Origin: Stratiolaelaps scimitus
Taxonomy: Eukaryota; Arthropoda; Arachnida; Mesostigmata; Laelapidae
Reading direction: 5' to 3'
Assembly (NCBI GenBank): GCA_019614645.1
Contig: JABWDB010000005.1
Span: forward strand, 6,046,001 to 6,110,000
Length of the DNA stretch: 64,000 nt
The translations under genes and the position numbers were made by a program. The notes below the pieces were generated by a model. That model saw nothing but the letters and a program-made list of their open reading frames with translations, had not been told where the DNA came from and made no database searches. Of the stretch, positions 23,755-34,979 are shown one piece after another (position 1 is the stretch's first letter; each line of letters opens with the position of its first letter).

Positions 23755-23918
23755 ACTTGGATTATTATTATTGCTATTCGTGTTATGATTGTGGACGTCA
23801 TCAATCAAAACTCTTATTAGACGATCGGCTACAGTGAGACGGTCCTTAGGCTAGCTTCGTTCCAATGTAACGCAAACGAGCTGAAAAGTTCATCCGTTGT
23901 CCGTGACACGAAACGAAA

Positions 23919-24330
23919 TTGTTCTTTTTCTTTTCGGTGAATAAGAAAATGTCACAGGGAAGCGATTGTACATTATGCCTGTATGTGTTTTTTGCCGAGG
24001 CGAGTGACGAGCATATGGCCATCCGCATTGACATCGTGCATTACGCCTTTCGCCGGGGCACGTATACCCAGATGACAATACAACGCGATCATCTCTATCT
24101 TGCTTCAAGCGACGGGCCTGGCACTAGCGATCTAGCAGCGATCCGTGGGTTTTCAATCGTCGTGACGTTTAGCCATATCATGGATGCTTCCGCAATGAGC
24201 ACATACGGACCCAAAGTGAAAAATGCTTTTCATGCATACACGCCAAAGACAGCTTTAGGGTAATCATTGATTGTCTCCAGTTTGCCCACTATATCCATCG
24301 CGTCCCCTCCACATAATCCGGTCGCCACCA
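23919..24330 (+). pseudogene. OTU-type cysteine protease-like remnant
   Basis: The plus frame at 23919-24260 shows, in order, a C-L-Y block preceded by Asp four residues earlier, then SDEHMAIRIDIVHY, then a DGPGTSDLAAIRGFSIVV block, then MSTYGP. In OTU deubiquitinase-like proteases (found in hosts, RNA viruses and retroelements) the corresponding order is D-G-x-C-L-F, a helix with a G(S/D)E.H..LR.(E/I)V.Y pattern, a (W)GTELEL.A.S..FG..I.V block, and finally His-Tyr. Here the frame stops early, and an HY pair is found only in another frame (about 24287-24292). This suggests a frameshifted, inactive copy. The catalytic-motif spacing is off by one. The match is by eye only. Confidence 0.33.
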
Positions 24331-24500
24331 GTCGATCGGCCCCTATTATTCCGGTCTGTCGGCGTCTTTATTGCGGGGTACGGCTCGTTGTTGTGCTAAC
24401 GCAATTACGGACACGCGGACCCTGGGCCCCTCGGGTGACAACGCGTGTGCTCCATGCCATCACCCAATGACATTGGAGCACTTTCACATTTCGGAGCCAC
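24331..24500. other. Short GC-rich spacer
   Basis: No independent feature. Confidence 0.3.
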
Positions 24501-24517
24501 AACGACTCGAGACTCAC

Positions 24518-24635
24518 AGAGCGCTGAGGAGACAGATCACCTCGTCGCCAGTCGATGCAGTTAGCATCTTCAGGCGGGCGTCGTTCTCCTCTAGAGCTTC
24601 CAGTTTTCTCAAGTGGTTGCTGTACCAGCAGTGGT
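24518..24635 (-). CDS. Candidate internal exon with a helical, Leu/charge-rich segment
   Basis: A minus-strand 118-nt segment between a pyrimidine-rich acceptor (TTACTTCTTCTACTAG) and a perfect GTGAGT donor (24517-24512). One frame is open throughout: an aromatic start (HCWYSNH), then an amphipathic helix-like block (LRKLEALEENDARLKML) with leucines spaced for a coiled coil, then TGDEVICLL. Third codon positions are mostly G/C. A second frame is also open across the segment, so the reading is not unique. No neighbouring exon in phase was identified. A short coiled-coil protein is possible. Confidence 0.33.
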
Positions 24636-24639
24636 CTAG

Positions 24640-25892
24640 TAGAAGAAGTAATTGACGGGTCCGAGCAGCACAGCAAGCGGTTTTTTTTGGCGGGCACCTT
24701 AGTGCGGGGCGGGCGATTTCGGATTTTTCGAGTAACTTTTTTTTTGTTTGCAGCTTGCGTTTGCCGCCTCTCGACAACAGCTACAAGAATCGCTAACCCG
24801 AATCGCCGCGTGGGTGCTGCCGTTGCGCTGTCGCGCGGGCCCTCGCTGCAGATTCAAGCGCAGGAGTGAATTGAACACGGTACCCACAAATTCGCGGCAG
24901 GGTTTCCCTGACATTTTTCGCGCGTTTCTGCATTTCTCATGGTATTCTTATTGGTTGCTCTCCAACGGTAGCCCTCGGATGACGCCCGCTAAGGGGCGTT
25001 TTTATTCTGGTGGCATTTTACATTGTTGCTGCCGCCGCCGCCGTCGTTGCTGTCGTTGTTTTGCATTAGTGGCACTTGTGCAGTTTTTCTAGTCGACTCC
25101 GAGCTGTAATCCGGCCTCTGCAGTCAGCTGCACCTGGTCGGCCTGACTTGATTGCGATCGACGTGTCGTCGTTCTGGGTTCGGGCTGTGCTTTTCTAGTT
25201 CTTGAGGAGTTAACTTCGTCGGGCTGTGAGCCATCACGGCTGCTCCCGCTAAACGGCGACAAGCAGTGAAAGTGTCCAAAGCCACTTTGGACTTTTTGAG
25301 CACACAGCATAGGCGTTGGAGCCCCACAGGGCAGCAACGAACAGCGTCCAGCGTCGCGTGTATTGCCAGCCTCACGTTAGTAGGGAAGTTGCTGTCGCCA
25401 CGGCAGTTGACGACTGGCGAACTACTAGGACCGCTACTAACAGCAGTGCTACTGTTTCTGTCGTTGTTGCTGCTGCTGCTGCTGCTGAGGTAGCTAATTC
25501 TCAAGAATTCGAGTAAAGCTGCCCGCTCGGCATTGGACAGAGCTGCGTTACAGGCTAGCATCCATCCCTGACAAACAGATGGGAGGCCGTCAGGTCGTCT
25601 TGTTTTCGGCAAATGCAAACGTGCTACGGCCTCGACACAAGAGACCGACCCGGGGGGGAGGGGGGACGATTCTTGCCAGCAACAACCGTCGATTAACCGG
25701 TTTCATCGGTCGGACGGACTTCAACCGGCCGACGGAGCCGGATTCTAGCGCCGCTGTGCTTTGCCAGCTAGTCACCACTGTGACACATTTCCGTTTCGTT
25801 GTTTCGACGCGTGCTCTTGTTGTTCCTGTTGTTGGTGTCACCGTCGGCGACGACGACGATCATGTTTTCTTCTCGTGTAATGGGAAATATGG
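24640..25892. other. GC/CTG-rich region
   Basis: A plus-strand acceptor with a long T-run (CTTTTTTTTTGTTTGCAG, ending about 24748) opens a frame of about 110 codons that is Gln/Leu/Arg-rich at first and Cys/Arg-rich later from GCC/GTT triplets. CTG runs lie at about 25466-25488. The evidence is insufficient for a CDS. Confidence 0.25.
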
Positions 25893-26351
25893 ATGGAAGT
25901 GGGAAACATGGTTGTAGAGCTGAAGCAGTACGAGGCGATACGGGGCCTAGCGTTCGTACCACTTTCGTTTTTCGGAGGGAGCCGACGCTTGCCAGCTGCT
26001 ATGCATGGCGACGGCAAACAGCAACGAAGATCTGAGGAAAACGAAGACGAAGGTAAGTGAAGACCGGAGAGGGGAAAGGAGTTGTTGGAGGAGCGAAATA
26101 AAAACAAGAGAAAAACATTGCTAACATAGGAGCACGTGTAGGCAAACGATTAGAGAGAGGGAGAGGTTTTAGCAGGGATGCTGGATATAGAGAGGACCGA
26201 ATATGGCGAAGAGGTCAAAACGAACAACTAGTCCAGCAACTAACTAGGTTTCGGGACAGGCGCCATTTATTCGTCGAATTGTACCTCTCGAGCAGTCAAA
26301 CAGATCAGCCAGATCAGGGCGAAAGCAGAGCGAATTGAAGTGGCAAGCTGA
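25893..26351 (+). CDS. Candidate two-exon small ORF
   Basis: Exon 1 (25893-26052) starts with ATG soon after an in-frame TAA and runs 53 codons plus one base to a perfect GTAAGT donor. It includes a VVELKQYEAIRG block and an acidic, Gln/Arg end (KQQRRSEENEDE). Exon 2 starts after a CAACTAACTAG acceptor at 26247. Reading in the matching phase gives an Asn/Ser then Ala/Ile/Arg-rich helix (VKQISQIRAKAERIEV) and a stop at 26351. The intron would be 195 nt. A second frame through exon 2 stays open to a GTGAGT donor at 26429, so the last exon's frame is uncertain. GC-rich flanks suggest a promoter region. Family unknown. Confidence 0.27.
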
Positions 26352-27338
26352 GTTCGGAAAAAACAAACGAACGACCCAACTGGGTGTTGTTGTCAGGCTT
26401 TTGGGAAACCCGATAAATGAACAATACGGTGAGTAGACACACATACGCCCATAGACGTGCGACTTCGACGAGAGGGGGTGGTGGTGGTGGTGCATGTATT
26501 CCATTGCAGAAAAAGCAGCATAAATGTAGGGGGCAGGAACAGAAAAAACGATGCATGATGATTACTATTATTATTCTTATTATTCGTCGTGGGGCCTCTG
26601 CCGCCACACGACGATAATTCAGTTAGCAACGGCTTGTTGGGCCGTAGAGAGCTGTTCGTGTAGACGGGTATGTCATGAGTGCGAGGAGAATCCCACAATG
26701 GCCGTAAGCGGTGAATGAACACAGGTCTGGGCAGCAATACATGGCAAAGTAAAGTAAAATATTTTTTGGCAAAGTAAAAAATTAATAGAGGACCTATTTC
26801 ATAGGATGCTTTTTAACTATACTAGTTCACTCGAGTTTACATAAGGTCGCTTTACCATGTTTCGATTACGATGACATGATCAGTTAACGCAAAAAATATT
26901 GATGTCCATATCGAAGTCTGCCTTTCTGCCAACGCTCGTGGACAGTCCCCGCTCTAAGCTGCATTGTACACTCTTCGGCGAGTAATCAAACGGTGAAATC
27001 AAAGACGCATCATATATATATAATATATATATATAGATCTACTAGAGCCCGAAAAATTCGGCTCGAATATTCCGAGGGGTCACCGACTGCTGTTGCTCCT
27101 GTATCTATCATTTGGGTAATACGCTCCATTAGAAATGTAGCTAGGGCTTTCCAGGTATTGGTTAGAAGGTGATCATGCCGAGGGGCTTCAAGCTGCGGGG
27201 ATTTGCAAGCAACCGAAATGAAAGCCAGTCGGCAACGAACTCGACCAATTGAAAAATGACAGTCGCACGCCCACACCACGTTTGACCGAACGTAAATTGA
27301 TTGCTGGCTAGCTTGCTCGCTCTTTACTTAATTACATG

Positions 27339-27362
27339 TATATATATATATATATATATATG
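27339..27362. repeat. (TA)n microsatellite
   Basis: Pure TA dinucleotides flanked by ATGTA. Confidence 0.93.
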
Positions 27363-28837
27363 TATACGTGAAGCGAGACGCCCTTGCCGAGAAACCCCTG
27401 CTCTATTTCGACAACCCCTGTGATCACCACCCCACATTACTACCTTTCGATGGCGCTGCGCTATACAATAATATAAATAAGCATAGTATTGTTGTTGCCG
27501 TTGACGCCGCTGCTGCTGCTGCTGTTACAATAACTATTACGGTTGTCGGTGTGACTGTGGCCTATGTCCATCCATCCGTTGCCAACACAGCCGAGTATTT
27601 CTCTTCCCGTGTGCGTAACTGAATGAGTTGCTTATTATCCGCTGCGTTTTCGTTGTCGTTGTTGTATGCTTGTCTATGTGAGTTCGTTTGTGTGTCTGTG
27701 TGAGTGCCCACGATGCGAGTGCCAGCTGAGGCCCCCACGGCCGATCACGGGACAGTTGATCGAATGATGACTTCCGATTGGAACCAGCCGTGCACCGATG
27801 TAGTGACGCGTTGAGCTTCGTCCGATCGCTCCTTCCCGTCATCGAGCCGCGGAGCGAAGACCATCCGAAGACATCAGAGGGAATCGCAACCTGCGGATGT
27901 GTGCGGTTAGCAGCAAAAGCAGAGAAGCAATCCTGTACCGTCTCTATCCCCTAACCCTCTCTCTCTCTCTCTGTCTCGCACCATTCATCTTCATAACAGA
28001 GAGTGAAAGTGCCGAGTGCCGAGAACCCTGCCAAAGAAAGCGAACTGAATGAATGGAACAGCTAGAACTGGCGGGTCAACATTGGGCTGGTCTGTAGACC
28101 TCGGGAAAATACTCGCCGCAAGCCGCTTGACTCCTACATCATCGTCGTTCCCGCTCCGGCGTCCGCTACGGCTGCTATGTTGCTCCGGCGGCGGCGTCCG
28201 ACAAACGCACAGTCAGACGCTTCGTCGAACGCTCATTCGCCTAGACTCCCACCGCTTGACAACTGCTGCTGGTGCTGTAGCTGTTGTTACTGCTGCTGCT
28301 GCTGATACTATGGCTGACGCTTGCTGCTGCTGCCAATAATGCCTCTTTGGCAAATTACTCCCTCCGCTGAAGAGTTGGCTTGCGGGACTTGTGATTGGAG
28401 AGATTCGTTCACCCAATCAATCCAATGCCAATAGGCCTCCATTCGGCAGAGCAATCGGGCGGTAGAGCCAGTCGAACAACAATACAGAGGTAAACGGCCG
28501 GCTTAAGCCAGAAGTGCAGCACGAACGGTCGCCTGACGACCGGAGGCTTGCGGAGGCGTCTCGGAGGTGGGAAATCAGCGCGCTAAACAAATCGCACAAC
28601 GCACAAACTCGCTAAGATACCAACTCGCGAATGCGGATAAGCAGATGATGGTGACGATGTCGAGAGAGCGTCGGGTATTTGTCGTCCCCTGCAGCGACTG
28701 GACGCCAACATCCGTACCGATTGAGGTGAACGTTGCGGAGCGGAGCTCCGGCGACAGCATCGGCGACGCTGGTCGCGAAACTGCCGGAAAAACGCCGCAG
28801 CTGACGGTGGCAACCGCGGCAACGTCGAAGCGATAGA

Positions 28838-28861
28838 GAGACGAGAGAGAGAGAGAGAGAG
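28838..28861. repeat. (GA)n microsatellite
   Basis: GA dinucleotides. Confidence 0.93.
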
Positions 28862-29240
28862 CGCAGGGAAGATGCTGTTCCATTGCTGTTGTTGTTGCTG
28901 TTTATCTCCGACGGCAATTTTGTACCCAAATCGATCGATTGCTCGGGCGGCACGCCGCGACGAAATCGGACAATCCATTCATCGATCTATCCGTGCAAGC
29001 CTCACCGCTGCGAGTGCTATTCGAGAATTGAAGCAATGCTAAACGATTACACTACGACGTTGTAGAACAATGCGCGAGACAGCGAACGGTGCGTTTGGAT
29101 AAGTAGCCGGATGCATGCAGGAGAATCAGTTACAATTTGCTGCAGCACAATGACGAACATCGAAGGGATAGAAGCGACAGATCTCACGGCCGGCAACCAG
29201 TCGGGCAAAACCCGAGACAAAGAGAGGGAACGAGAGATAA

Positions 29241-29908
29241 GTGACAAGTGCTCAAAGACAACAGTTTTCTCGTCTTGGCGGACACGCTAGCGGGCTTCGA
29301 AAGGGACAAAGCCCGCAGGTGCGATCTAGCAATTCGTCGAGCAGCTGCTGCTTCTACTGCTATTACTGCAACGAACACTGCATGCTAAAACTATGCCTTG
29401 ATGGTGTTTGTATTGGTTGTGCTCTTCTGTGTGAGAGGAAATTCGGACCGGGGAAGGAGGTCGTGGGGAGCATTGGCTTCGTGACAACCCCATGTAAGGT
29501 TTGCGGATAGAGGGGGCTTGAATAACAGGGCAGCGGGGATGAATAAATGCCACACATGGTATCGTATGGTGCGTGACGTTGACGTGTAATAACAGGCTGA
29601 TTCCGCCGATGGATACCTAGCTAGCCACTGTCCCAGGGGGGGGGGGGGGGCGGTGCTGCTGCTGCTGCTAAGAAATAAGCAGTCGGAACCAGACAGATAT
29701 AACGTTCTGGGCTGCATTTACGAGGGAGGACCACCATTACGGCGTAAATGACGTTCGATTAGGTGATGATTAGGGAATTCATACAAAAAATGTCAAAGAG
29801 GCAGCATAAGCTAGGCTGGGTAATGGTGGAAGTGTAGCGATTTCACCAAATGCAAATTCACAGCGGTAACTTTACGGCAGCCTAATCACTGTGTCGTAAC
29901 TTTCCTCA
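29241..29908. other. No supported gene; 15-base G run
   Basis: It holds a G run at 29636-29650 followed by CTG triplets. A Cys-rich plus frame at about 29330-29510 (CIGCALLCERKF) is not bounded by good splice sites. Confidence 0.35.
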
Positions 29909-30029
29909 ATGGACATACACATGTGTACGTCTATACGACGTGTGAAGTGCAATGTGAGCATGCAAAAACGGCAACTCAAGCACAGGGGGCGATGTATCGC
30001 TGCCAAGTACGCCCTTACGGTAACTCCGG

Positions 30030-30300
30030 CTAACCGCTCTTGTCAAGCGCTGCCCGTTCCGCTAGCAGCAGTTCCAAGGCAGGGCAACGTGGAGAACAGC
30101 GCATGGAGTCAGAAAGCACTTGTTCCCACAGGCGCGCTCGGCGTTCGAGGTCAGTGATCGGCATCGAAAAGAATAAAGTGGCGATTATTCTCTCAGTTCG
30201 CCTTTTATCGGCCAATGATTTCCTCGACCACGATCTGAAGCAGACGTGTTGTGACGTGTAGAGGATCATGCTGATGGATGTGACTGAGGGGCATATTAAT
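30030..30300 (-). pseudogene. Coding-like minus-strand frames with a probable frameshift
   Basis: The minus frame at 30269-30030 carries a Leu/Arg/Glu-rich, GC3-rich peptide (LERRARLWEQVLSDSM, then PALELLLAERAALDK) ending at TAG. The region just upstream is protein-like in another frame (LLQIVVEEIIGR), which suggests a frameshift. The plus strand also has an 82-codon ORF with a good start (29909-30157). It abuts a SINE-like repeat, so a mobile-element origin is possible. Not recognised. Confidence 0.2.
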
Positions 30301-30349
30301 ACATATCGTACAGGTCAGTAAGCATTTGAATAGGCGATGAGGTGGAGAC

Positions 30350-30494
30350 ATGTAGATGCGCTCTCGGGTTTGATCCCCACCGTTGCACATTTGCATTGAA
30401 AGGGGGGTTGTGCGTCTTGTGAAGCAGCTGTGCCGAAAGCAGTTGTACCGTGGACATTGTTAAACGTTTTCTGTGAATCAGGCCGAAAACTTTA
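30350..30494 (+). mobile_element. SINE-like repeat, copy 1
   Basis: It contains a B-box-like GGGTTTGATCCCC at about 30365-30377, as in tRNA-derived SINEs. It then shares scattered and continuous blocks with copy 2 at 36133-36272, notably CAGTTGTACCGTGGACATTG and the following TTAAA. The A box is less clear, near 30315-30335. Copy 1 has about 15 extra bases (CAGCTGTGCCGAAAG), apparently a local duplication. The 3' end beyond about 30494 diverges. Confidence 0.65.
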
Positions 30495-30499
30495 CTCTT

Positions 30500-30876
30500 C
30501 TCTCACTTAAATCATGAGATAAACACGTTTGTTGAACGATCATAATGTAATACTTGGATAAGATCCGCTACAAGAAGGGGTGACTACACTACGCAGAGAT
30601 TGCATGCCTAATGAAAAGCTGTCTAAAGACGAGAAGATTACATTGGCAGGCTTTCGGCAGACGTGACGCGGAAGTTTAGTCGGACCAAAACGTTGAAAAC
30701 AGATTAGCAGAAGTTCTCCTAGTCGGTTAGCCGGGCAGGCGCCGTTCTTGCACAATCATAGCAGCAAGGACTTCATGGGGTGGCTGGGGGGCGGGGGGGT
30801 TTGCTTACCAAAACGTTTGCGTTTGCTAGAACATGCTCTATAGTGCATGGCGAACACATTCACCGAGACCATTACA

Positions 30877-30912
<36 letters not shown>

Positions 30913-32440
30913 CATGAGACGTTTGTAATTGTCATCCATACGAAGGCGTACGTTGGCCGCGTTTCTCAAAAGTTGGGTATACCGATACCGTAGCGGGGTT
31001 GATTAACTACCCTCTGCTCGTGTCACTCGGTGGCTGTCGAGAATATGCACGCCTGCATCTACAACGTTCTTCTATTCCTGGCAAAAATATATCGTCCTGT
31101 AGAAAGAGAGAGAGCTCAGCTGTATAATAGTAAAAACATAGTGAAGAGGGTGGTGAAGTGTTATGCATGCGAAAAATGTATAGGGTTAATTGAATGAAAT
31201 TGTTAAGCATCAGGCGCAAATGTTCAGAGCGACAGTGTCCATCCTACCCATTCGTGTCCATCCTTTCACGATTTTACTCCATCATACGAATTGTGAGTTT
31301 CTCTCCACGTGTCGACTACGCTTATCATATACATATAACCGCGGCGGATGTTGTGAATGTTGCGAACACGATGGCGCCAAAGTTACCAAGACTCAAATGA
31401 TTATTGGAAAAACGATTTATATTGCACAATCGATCTACAGAAGGGGTATCCTCCTTTTTAGCAGTCCGCTCTCCCGTATTCATTAGATCAGTACGTTCCT
31501 CAATTGTAGGTGTTTACCGGTAGCCAATTTGTCACAGCGAGCCTTAAGCTAATATACGGTGACGAGCGTTCGGTGTCGAATAATGTCCACCCCGATATCT
31601 GCACCATGCCCGACAAATAATCGCATAAGTCGTCAAAATCTTCACATTGCTTATGTCCATAGATACCATGGATATCGTCCTCTGGTGTCCGCTAACGGCA
31701 ATACCATCATTGTCACCGCACTATGCACCAGCCTGCATTTCGATAGAAGCTTGTTGTCGTTTACGCTGTCGAAGAGCTGATAGAGAGCGAGCGAGCAGAT
31801 TCATTGTCGCGGTAGCGTTTAGTTGCAGTGTCACTGTAAAAGGCCACAGCGTTTTGGTCGCGTTTAACGCCGACTTAAGGGCCAGAAGGAGAATAGCACA
31901 CACAACGGGGTACGACTCGCGAACTGGATTCGCGATCCGTCCCAGCCCGTCGGCTGAAACGCCTGCCCTGCGCAAGACGACGTATCCAGCGATGCAGAAG
32001 CTGCTGCGGCCGCAGCGGTTGTTGTCGGCCCGTCGAGCTAAAACGGAAACGATCGGAGGGTCGCCGCCCCGTCTGGACTAGGTCAAATTCTCTGGTGCTC
32101 CGTTGCACGCTATGCCATTCATTCTCTGCCAAGAGAGACACACAAACGCACACCGGTATGTGTCGCCGGTGTCAGCTGTTACGCCGACTGGTATAAGGAT
32201 ACCGTTGTTCTTTTAGGGTCGCTTGTTTTTGCTGCTGTTGGTGTTGTTGCCGTGCTTGACGTTTGCAATCATTCCGGTCGGAGGCGTTTACACCGAGTTG
32301 TTGTTGTTGTTGCACTCGGTGCTATTCGTTTTGGACAGATACTGTGTGTTCTATGCACCGTGTTGGCTGCGTTCTACCGTATCGACGGATTGTAGCTTAG
32401 ACGCGAACTGCCGTCTACGTTAGGCGTCGTATTTCGATTG
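30500..32440. other. Mixed noncoding-looking DNA
   Basis: It holds a poly-G patch at about 30785-30800 and (AT)n at 30879-30909. Plus frames at 31190-31486 and 31559-32081 are long but overlap others. A strong acceptor TTGTTCTTTTAG at 32217 opens two Leu/Val-rich frames that reflect GTT repeats. None is chosen. Confidence 0.25.
30879..30909. repeat. (TA)n microsatellite
   Basis: Pure TA dinucleotides. Confidence 0.95.
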
Positions 32441-32677
32441 ATGCTTAGATCCGTTGCATCCGTTGTAGAACACTATATGCTGTATACAATATATACTATA
32501 TTGACAGTTTGTACAACTGCATTGGAGGACACTCTGTGCAGCGGGACGAATTTATGTAGACAATCACTTTGGAGTCTGTTTGGAGTCTCCTGGTGGTTGC
32601 TTATAGATTTGAGATACCTATCGAAGGTTAGGGCCAGCGATCAAATGGACAAGCGAGATAGTCTAGTCGATGATTAA
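32441..32677 (+). CDS. Hypothetical ORF with hydrophobic middle and acidic tail
   Basis: From ATG at 32441 the frame reads 78 codons. It has a polar start, a hydrophobic Tyr/Ile/Leu stretch, cysteines (LCSGTNLC), an aromatic/Leu segment (LFGVSWWLLIDL) that could span a membrane, and a charged C-terminus (ASDQMDKRDSLVDD). No promoter, splice or poly(A) evidence was found. It could be a real small gene or a chance frame. Confidence 0.22.
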   Translation: MLRSVASVVEHYMLYTIYTILTVCTTALEDTLCSGTNLCRQSLWSLFGVSWWLLIDLRYLSKVRASDQMDKRDSLVDD

Positions 32678-33535
32678 GCCGACTAGGTTAAGCTATAATA
32701 TACGATCCGTTTCTCGATGTCCACCGTGCTGTTTTTCTGGCGAAGGATAGCTAGAGGTGTATTGTTATAAGCTTTTTTTTCTGGTAGGGTCTGCTCATTG
32801 TAGCTATACTAAACAGTGAGAAGCCAGTTACGTAAAGCTTCTTTTGAAGCTGTTTTTAAAATAAACCTCACTCATCTCGTAGAAGCCAACTTCATGTGGC
32901 CGTTATCTCGCACCGCCCCGCCACTGCGGCCTTACAATATGTATAACTAAAAGCACTCTCGAGAAGGCCAGTGTGCAAGCAAGCGCTCACTAGACATTAA
33001 GTAACATGCACGTGTATGTAATATTTGTCTGTTTACAGGTAACTATTACGTTGACCGGGGTTGAGGTGGAAACCCTGCCTACCGAGATTGGCAAGTTACG
33101 TCATACGATATACAGGGAATAGATAATGAAATAGGGTATTATCATTAACACGTACCTTAATCGAATAATTACTCTAAGTGACCTCCGTAAAGCTGCACCG
33201 CGGTTGAACAATTTAGGTTGAACCGTATTAGCTGCTGACTAAGTAATCACACGAATATATGATATAACCCACAATAAATTTGATCTCCCAACTGCAACAT
33301 ACTTCGTCATTAAAGATACCCGAGATAGCTTCGAGTATCACCGTTGCGTAACGCACTCAATCGTTATGCCGTATCTGATGATCACCCTGTTGTAAAGCCA
33401 CTTCCGGACACGGCGAATATCTCTGCACGAATAGCCCTCACCGATAGAGCGGGTCGTTAATACAGTCCTTGAAACCATCGACCTTATGTCTAGCATAGAT
33501 TTTTAGTAGACTCGATACTTTTTTGTTCATTTCAA
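32678..33535. other. No supported feature
   Basis: All frames are interrupted. No repeats beyond short A/T runs. Confidence 0.45.
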
Positions 33536-33573
33536 GTCCCCCTATTTGACAGGCCTCAGCATTTGATCTTTAG
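33536..33573. repeat. Short dispersed repeat, partial copy C
   Basis: Shares CCCCTAT.TGACAGGCCTCAG and a T-rich end in TTTAG with copies at 44472, 54591 and 56107. The T-rich end forms a 3' splice-like site at 33573. Confidence 0.6.
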
Positions 33574-33762
33574 GTGTCACTAAGAGCATTTGTCGTATCC
33601 ACCTATGGTTCGTTTTTCACAGATACGCAGATTCGACAGATATGGAGGGTTCATATCAACACTCGTGCGAAACTCATAAACCTCAATAAAACCCTCGTCG
33701 ACCAGAATCATAACTGCCTCGAATATTCCATTGGATATACTCGCACGTTGTCCTTCAATTGA
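33574..33762 (+). CDS. Candidate terminal exon after the repeat-derived acceptor
   Basis: Opens immediately after TTTGATCTTTAG (33573) in phase 0 and reads 62 codons to a stop. The peptide is mixed hydrophobic/basic with Asn/Thr (NTRAKLINLNKTLVDQNHN) and a hydrophobic start. No upstream exon or AATAAA was found. The acceptor lies within a dispersed repeat, so the exon may be repeat-derived or spurious. Confidence 0.22.
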   Translation: MSLRAFVVSTYGSFFTDTQIRQIWRVHINTRAKLINLNKTLVDQNHNCLEYSIGYTRTLSFN

Positions 33763-34430
33763 GTGCGAGATCTACAATTGATAATGATCTCCGTTCGAAG
33801 ATAGCATTTAGCGTTGCATCGCGTTCTAATCGACTGTGATCAACCTCGACCCCCGAATGATTCGTCTGTGATATCCGCCCCCACGCGCTACTGCATTGAG
33901 CCAAGCCTTCAGTGACCCAAACAATGGAATCAATCAGTAAATCACGTATATTTTTAGTTGCTTCCCTGCTGGGCCATCGTGGCCAACCAATCAACTGTTC
34001 GTTATCATAGTTCTGTCTAGCACAAACATGACATTCATCGCAAACACACATACACAAACTTATTCACAATCACAATTTAGACTCAAGTGTCATAATCTCT
34101 CTTCAGTGACTATTAATAGTGCAGCCAGCTCCTGATGCCACGACAGTGCCTCCCCTTACCAAAGCATCATTATCACTTGTAATGTTGCTACACTGTTTGT
34201 GCTGTATGCATTCGCCCGATTGAAATATCACCGCTAGCGGTTTTCGTTCGGCAAAAAAACACCGCACATCAGAATCTGTCCATCGGTCCCCACCTCTGTT
34301 ATCGTTCAGCCGACTCCTATACATACACCGGACCGGTCTTTAGCATTAACATCACACATTACGAGGCTATTATCCCAGTGAGCTATATTTCGATCACATA
34401 GGTGTACTTGTTTTCTGTTACATATTCATC
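33763..34430. other. No supported feature
   Basis: A minus frame of 100 codons at 34057-33755 has no other support. Confidence 0.35.
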
Positions 34431-34434
34431 GCAG

Positions 34435-34841
34435 CCTTTAAGGCTAACGTCGGCCGAGAGAAGTCGACAGATATAGCTGAAACGATCACTGGAACGCGCC
34501 CTTCGCATCAGGAGCGGCAGGCAGCTACCAGCGACAATGACGGCAACTATAATAATTCAATGAAATACTACAACAACAACAGCAAGGGACGCTATGAGCT
34601 ATTGTATCTCGGCAGCACGCACCGAGCCATTTTAAGACGGACCGAGCCAGAGACACTGGCGAAGCGATATCAGACACAACAAAATAGCCTCGTCGATCCG
34701 GTTTTGAGCTGCTGCTGTTGGTCGACGCAACGCTCGCGCGGGGGGCAGCAGGCATCTAAGTGCGTGGGCCCGTGTGCATTCGTACGACGCGCGCTAGACG
34801 CGGAGGAGTCCAATCCCTCGGCGAAGAGGCAACCGCATTGA
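34435..34841 (+). CDS. Candidate 3'-terminal exon, unknown Asn/Ser-rich protein
   Basis: It follows a strong acceptor with a long pyrimidine-rich lead (TTGTTTTCTGTTACATATTC..GCAG at 34434). One frame is open for 135 codons to TGA. The exon starts with two bases that complete a split codon. The N-terminal part is charged (GREKSTDIAETITG), the middle is Asp/Asn/Tyr-rich (SDNDGNYNNS) and typical of disordered arthropod proteins, then a YELLYLGSTHRAILRR block and a Cys/Arg/Gln-rich tail. AATAAA follows 88 bases after the stop, supporting a true 3' end. The upstream exon was not located, and no domain is recognised. Confidence 0.4.
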
Positions 34842-34928
34842 TTTTCTATGGACCTGCTACTGTAGTCGAACTCGAATCGTCGACCAGAATCATTTAGCGT
34901 TCGCGTCACGTCAAAAGACAACAAAAAA

Positions 34929-34934
34929 AATAAA
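34929..34934 (+). terminator. Poly(A) signal AATAAA
   Basis: Lies 88 bases downstream of the stop of the candidate terminal exon at 34435-34841. Confidence 0.45.
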
Positions 34935-34979
34935 TAGTGCCGCCGGCCGAAGACTCGAGGGGAAAGGGGGGGTTGTTCC

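Larger units (their letters stand above)
26430..29240. other. Low-complexity, GC-variable region, no firm gene
   Basis: Runs of GTG/GGT, TTA, GCT/GTT and GA are present. Long overlapping frames on both strands at 28567-28978 reflect GC content and the (GA)n tract at 28838-28861. A plus frame at about 28868-29065 has a Leu run followed by a four-Cys polar segment (PCKPHRCECYS) but no in-frame ATG. Small (AT)n tracts lie at 27014-27036 and 27339-27362. Confidence 0.3.

Noticed and set aside
28567..28978. Four overlapping frames of 89-131 codons on both strands
   Set aside because: All are open because of GC content and the (GA)n tract; nothing distinguishes a real one.
30030..30157. Plus-strand ORF (29909-30157) with good start context
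   Set aside because: The opposite frame is at least as protein-like, so no strand could be chosen; only the minus remnant is listed, at low confidence.
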